From: Calliopum simillimum
Lineage: Eukaryota > Arthropoda > Insecta > Diptera > Lauxaniidae
Length of the DNA stretch: 64,000 nucleotides
Assembly (NCBI GenBank): GCA_951812925.1
Contig: OX638372.1
Span: 39,554,245 to 39,618,244 of the forward strand
Reading direction: 5' to 3'
Shown: positions 63,471-64,000 of the stretch, piece by piece
Layout of the letters: the number at the start of each line of letters is the position of its first letter
How positions within the stretch are numbered: the first letter of the stretch is position 1
Notes under the pieces: generated by a model
Database searches by the model: none
What the model was told of the DNA's origin: nothing
What the model saw: only the letters and a program-made list of their open reading frames with translations
Program-made: the position numbers and the translations under genes

Positions 63471-64000
63471 GGAATTAACAGCAAACAATCCCAATAAACG
63501 GCAACACTTTTCACATCATAGTTTTTCGAGGCTGTTTGCGAGTCAAATTTGCCTCGAAAACATACGAGGCACGAGCAAACTACGTCCCAGACGAAATAGT
63601 AAATAAAAAAAGAAAGATATTGGGGCCAATCTCAAAATCTGCCACGTGACATTTGCACGCTGTTTTTTGGTCATATCTATGTTAAATAAGTGAAATGTTC
63701 ATGATTTAAGAATTTTATATTAGCTCCGTTCCAGAAGTTTTTTAGTTAAATTTTGAGTTAAATCTTTAGTTAAATAATTTGGGAGAGTAACAGCAAATTG
63801 CTCTCAGTAAGAGATTTAACTACAAAATTTACGGGAACAAGATTTAGTCAAAAATTTGGCTTAAGTTTTTACTGTCACAAATTAAAAAACATAAATAAAC
63901 AAATACATAAATGAAATAACTTTGTGCTATAAGAAAATGTATGCAAAACAAATTTTTAATGCATTTATTTTATTTTGAAATTTAAAAAAACATTTTACAT
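63471..64000. other. non-coding stretch
   Basis: Nothing supported. Confidence 0.4.

Overview
The window is AT-rich, intron- and transposon-style eukaryotic DNA, most likely from a higher fly (Brachycera). Pointers are mariner, PIF/Harbinger, Ty3/Gypsy and R1/RTE-type non-LTR remains, insect-type TIR elements, and one clear nuclear gene, mitochondrial FAD-dependent glycerol-3-phosphate dehydrogenase (Gpo1-like), with its C-terminal EF-hands. There are no operons, CRISPR arrays or rRNA genes.

Layout. 1-38 kb is a graveyard of mobile DNA: a mariner split by a tandem-repeat element (1301-2862); several long inverted repeats (4.2-4.7, 9.6-11.0, 11.4-12.2, 18.9-19.7, 22.9-23.4, 24.7-24.9 kb); short non-LTR fragments with clean target duplications (5687-6409, 18072-18458); a PIF/Harbinger relic (13.8-15.7 kb); small TIR elements; a three-layer nest of IS630/Tc1/mariner elements (28734-31441); a 2-kb element with about 240-bp TIRs (32685-34710); and a 941-bp TIR element (36687-37627). 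A possible last exon of an unknown host gene lies at 37948-38097 (minus).

38183-50787 is a complete, apparently very young Ty3/Gypsy retrotransposon: two 2805-bp LTRs in which I saw no difference, a 4-bp target duplication (ATGT), a tRNA-Lys-type primer site, gag and pol. Pol lies in the -1 frame relative to Gag, and the overlap holds a canonical GGGAAAC heptamer in the correct frame followed at 8 nt by a predicted H-type pseudoknot. Protease, RT, RNase H and integrase are uninterrupted; no env is seen. Forty-two bases later (50830-54774) comes a second, small-LTR Ty3/Gypsy element that is internally rearranged: most of RT, RNase H and the integrase N-terminus are replaced by an inverted copy of its own 3' end, joined at about 16 bp of sequence shared by the RT gene and the LTR.

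54.8-64 kb holds small TIR/foldback elements (an hAT-like MITE with four copies in the window, two of them tandem; a near-perfect 376-bp Mutator-like foldback), an R1-like non-LTR tail, and the intact Gpo1-like gene on the minus strand (57956-60136), the only gene here whose cellular role can be stated. Its product would pass electrons from glycerol-3-phosphate to ubiquinone at the inner mitochondrial membrane. The rest (60.3-63 kb) is intergenic sequence in which I see nothing firm.
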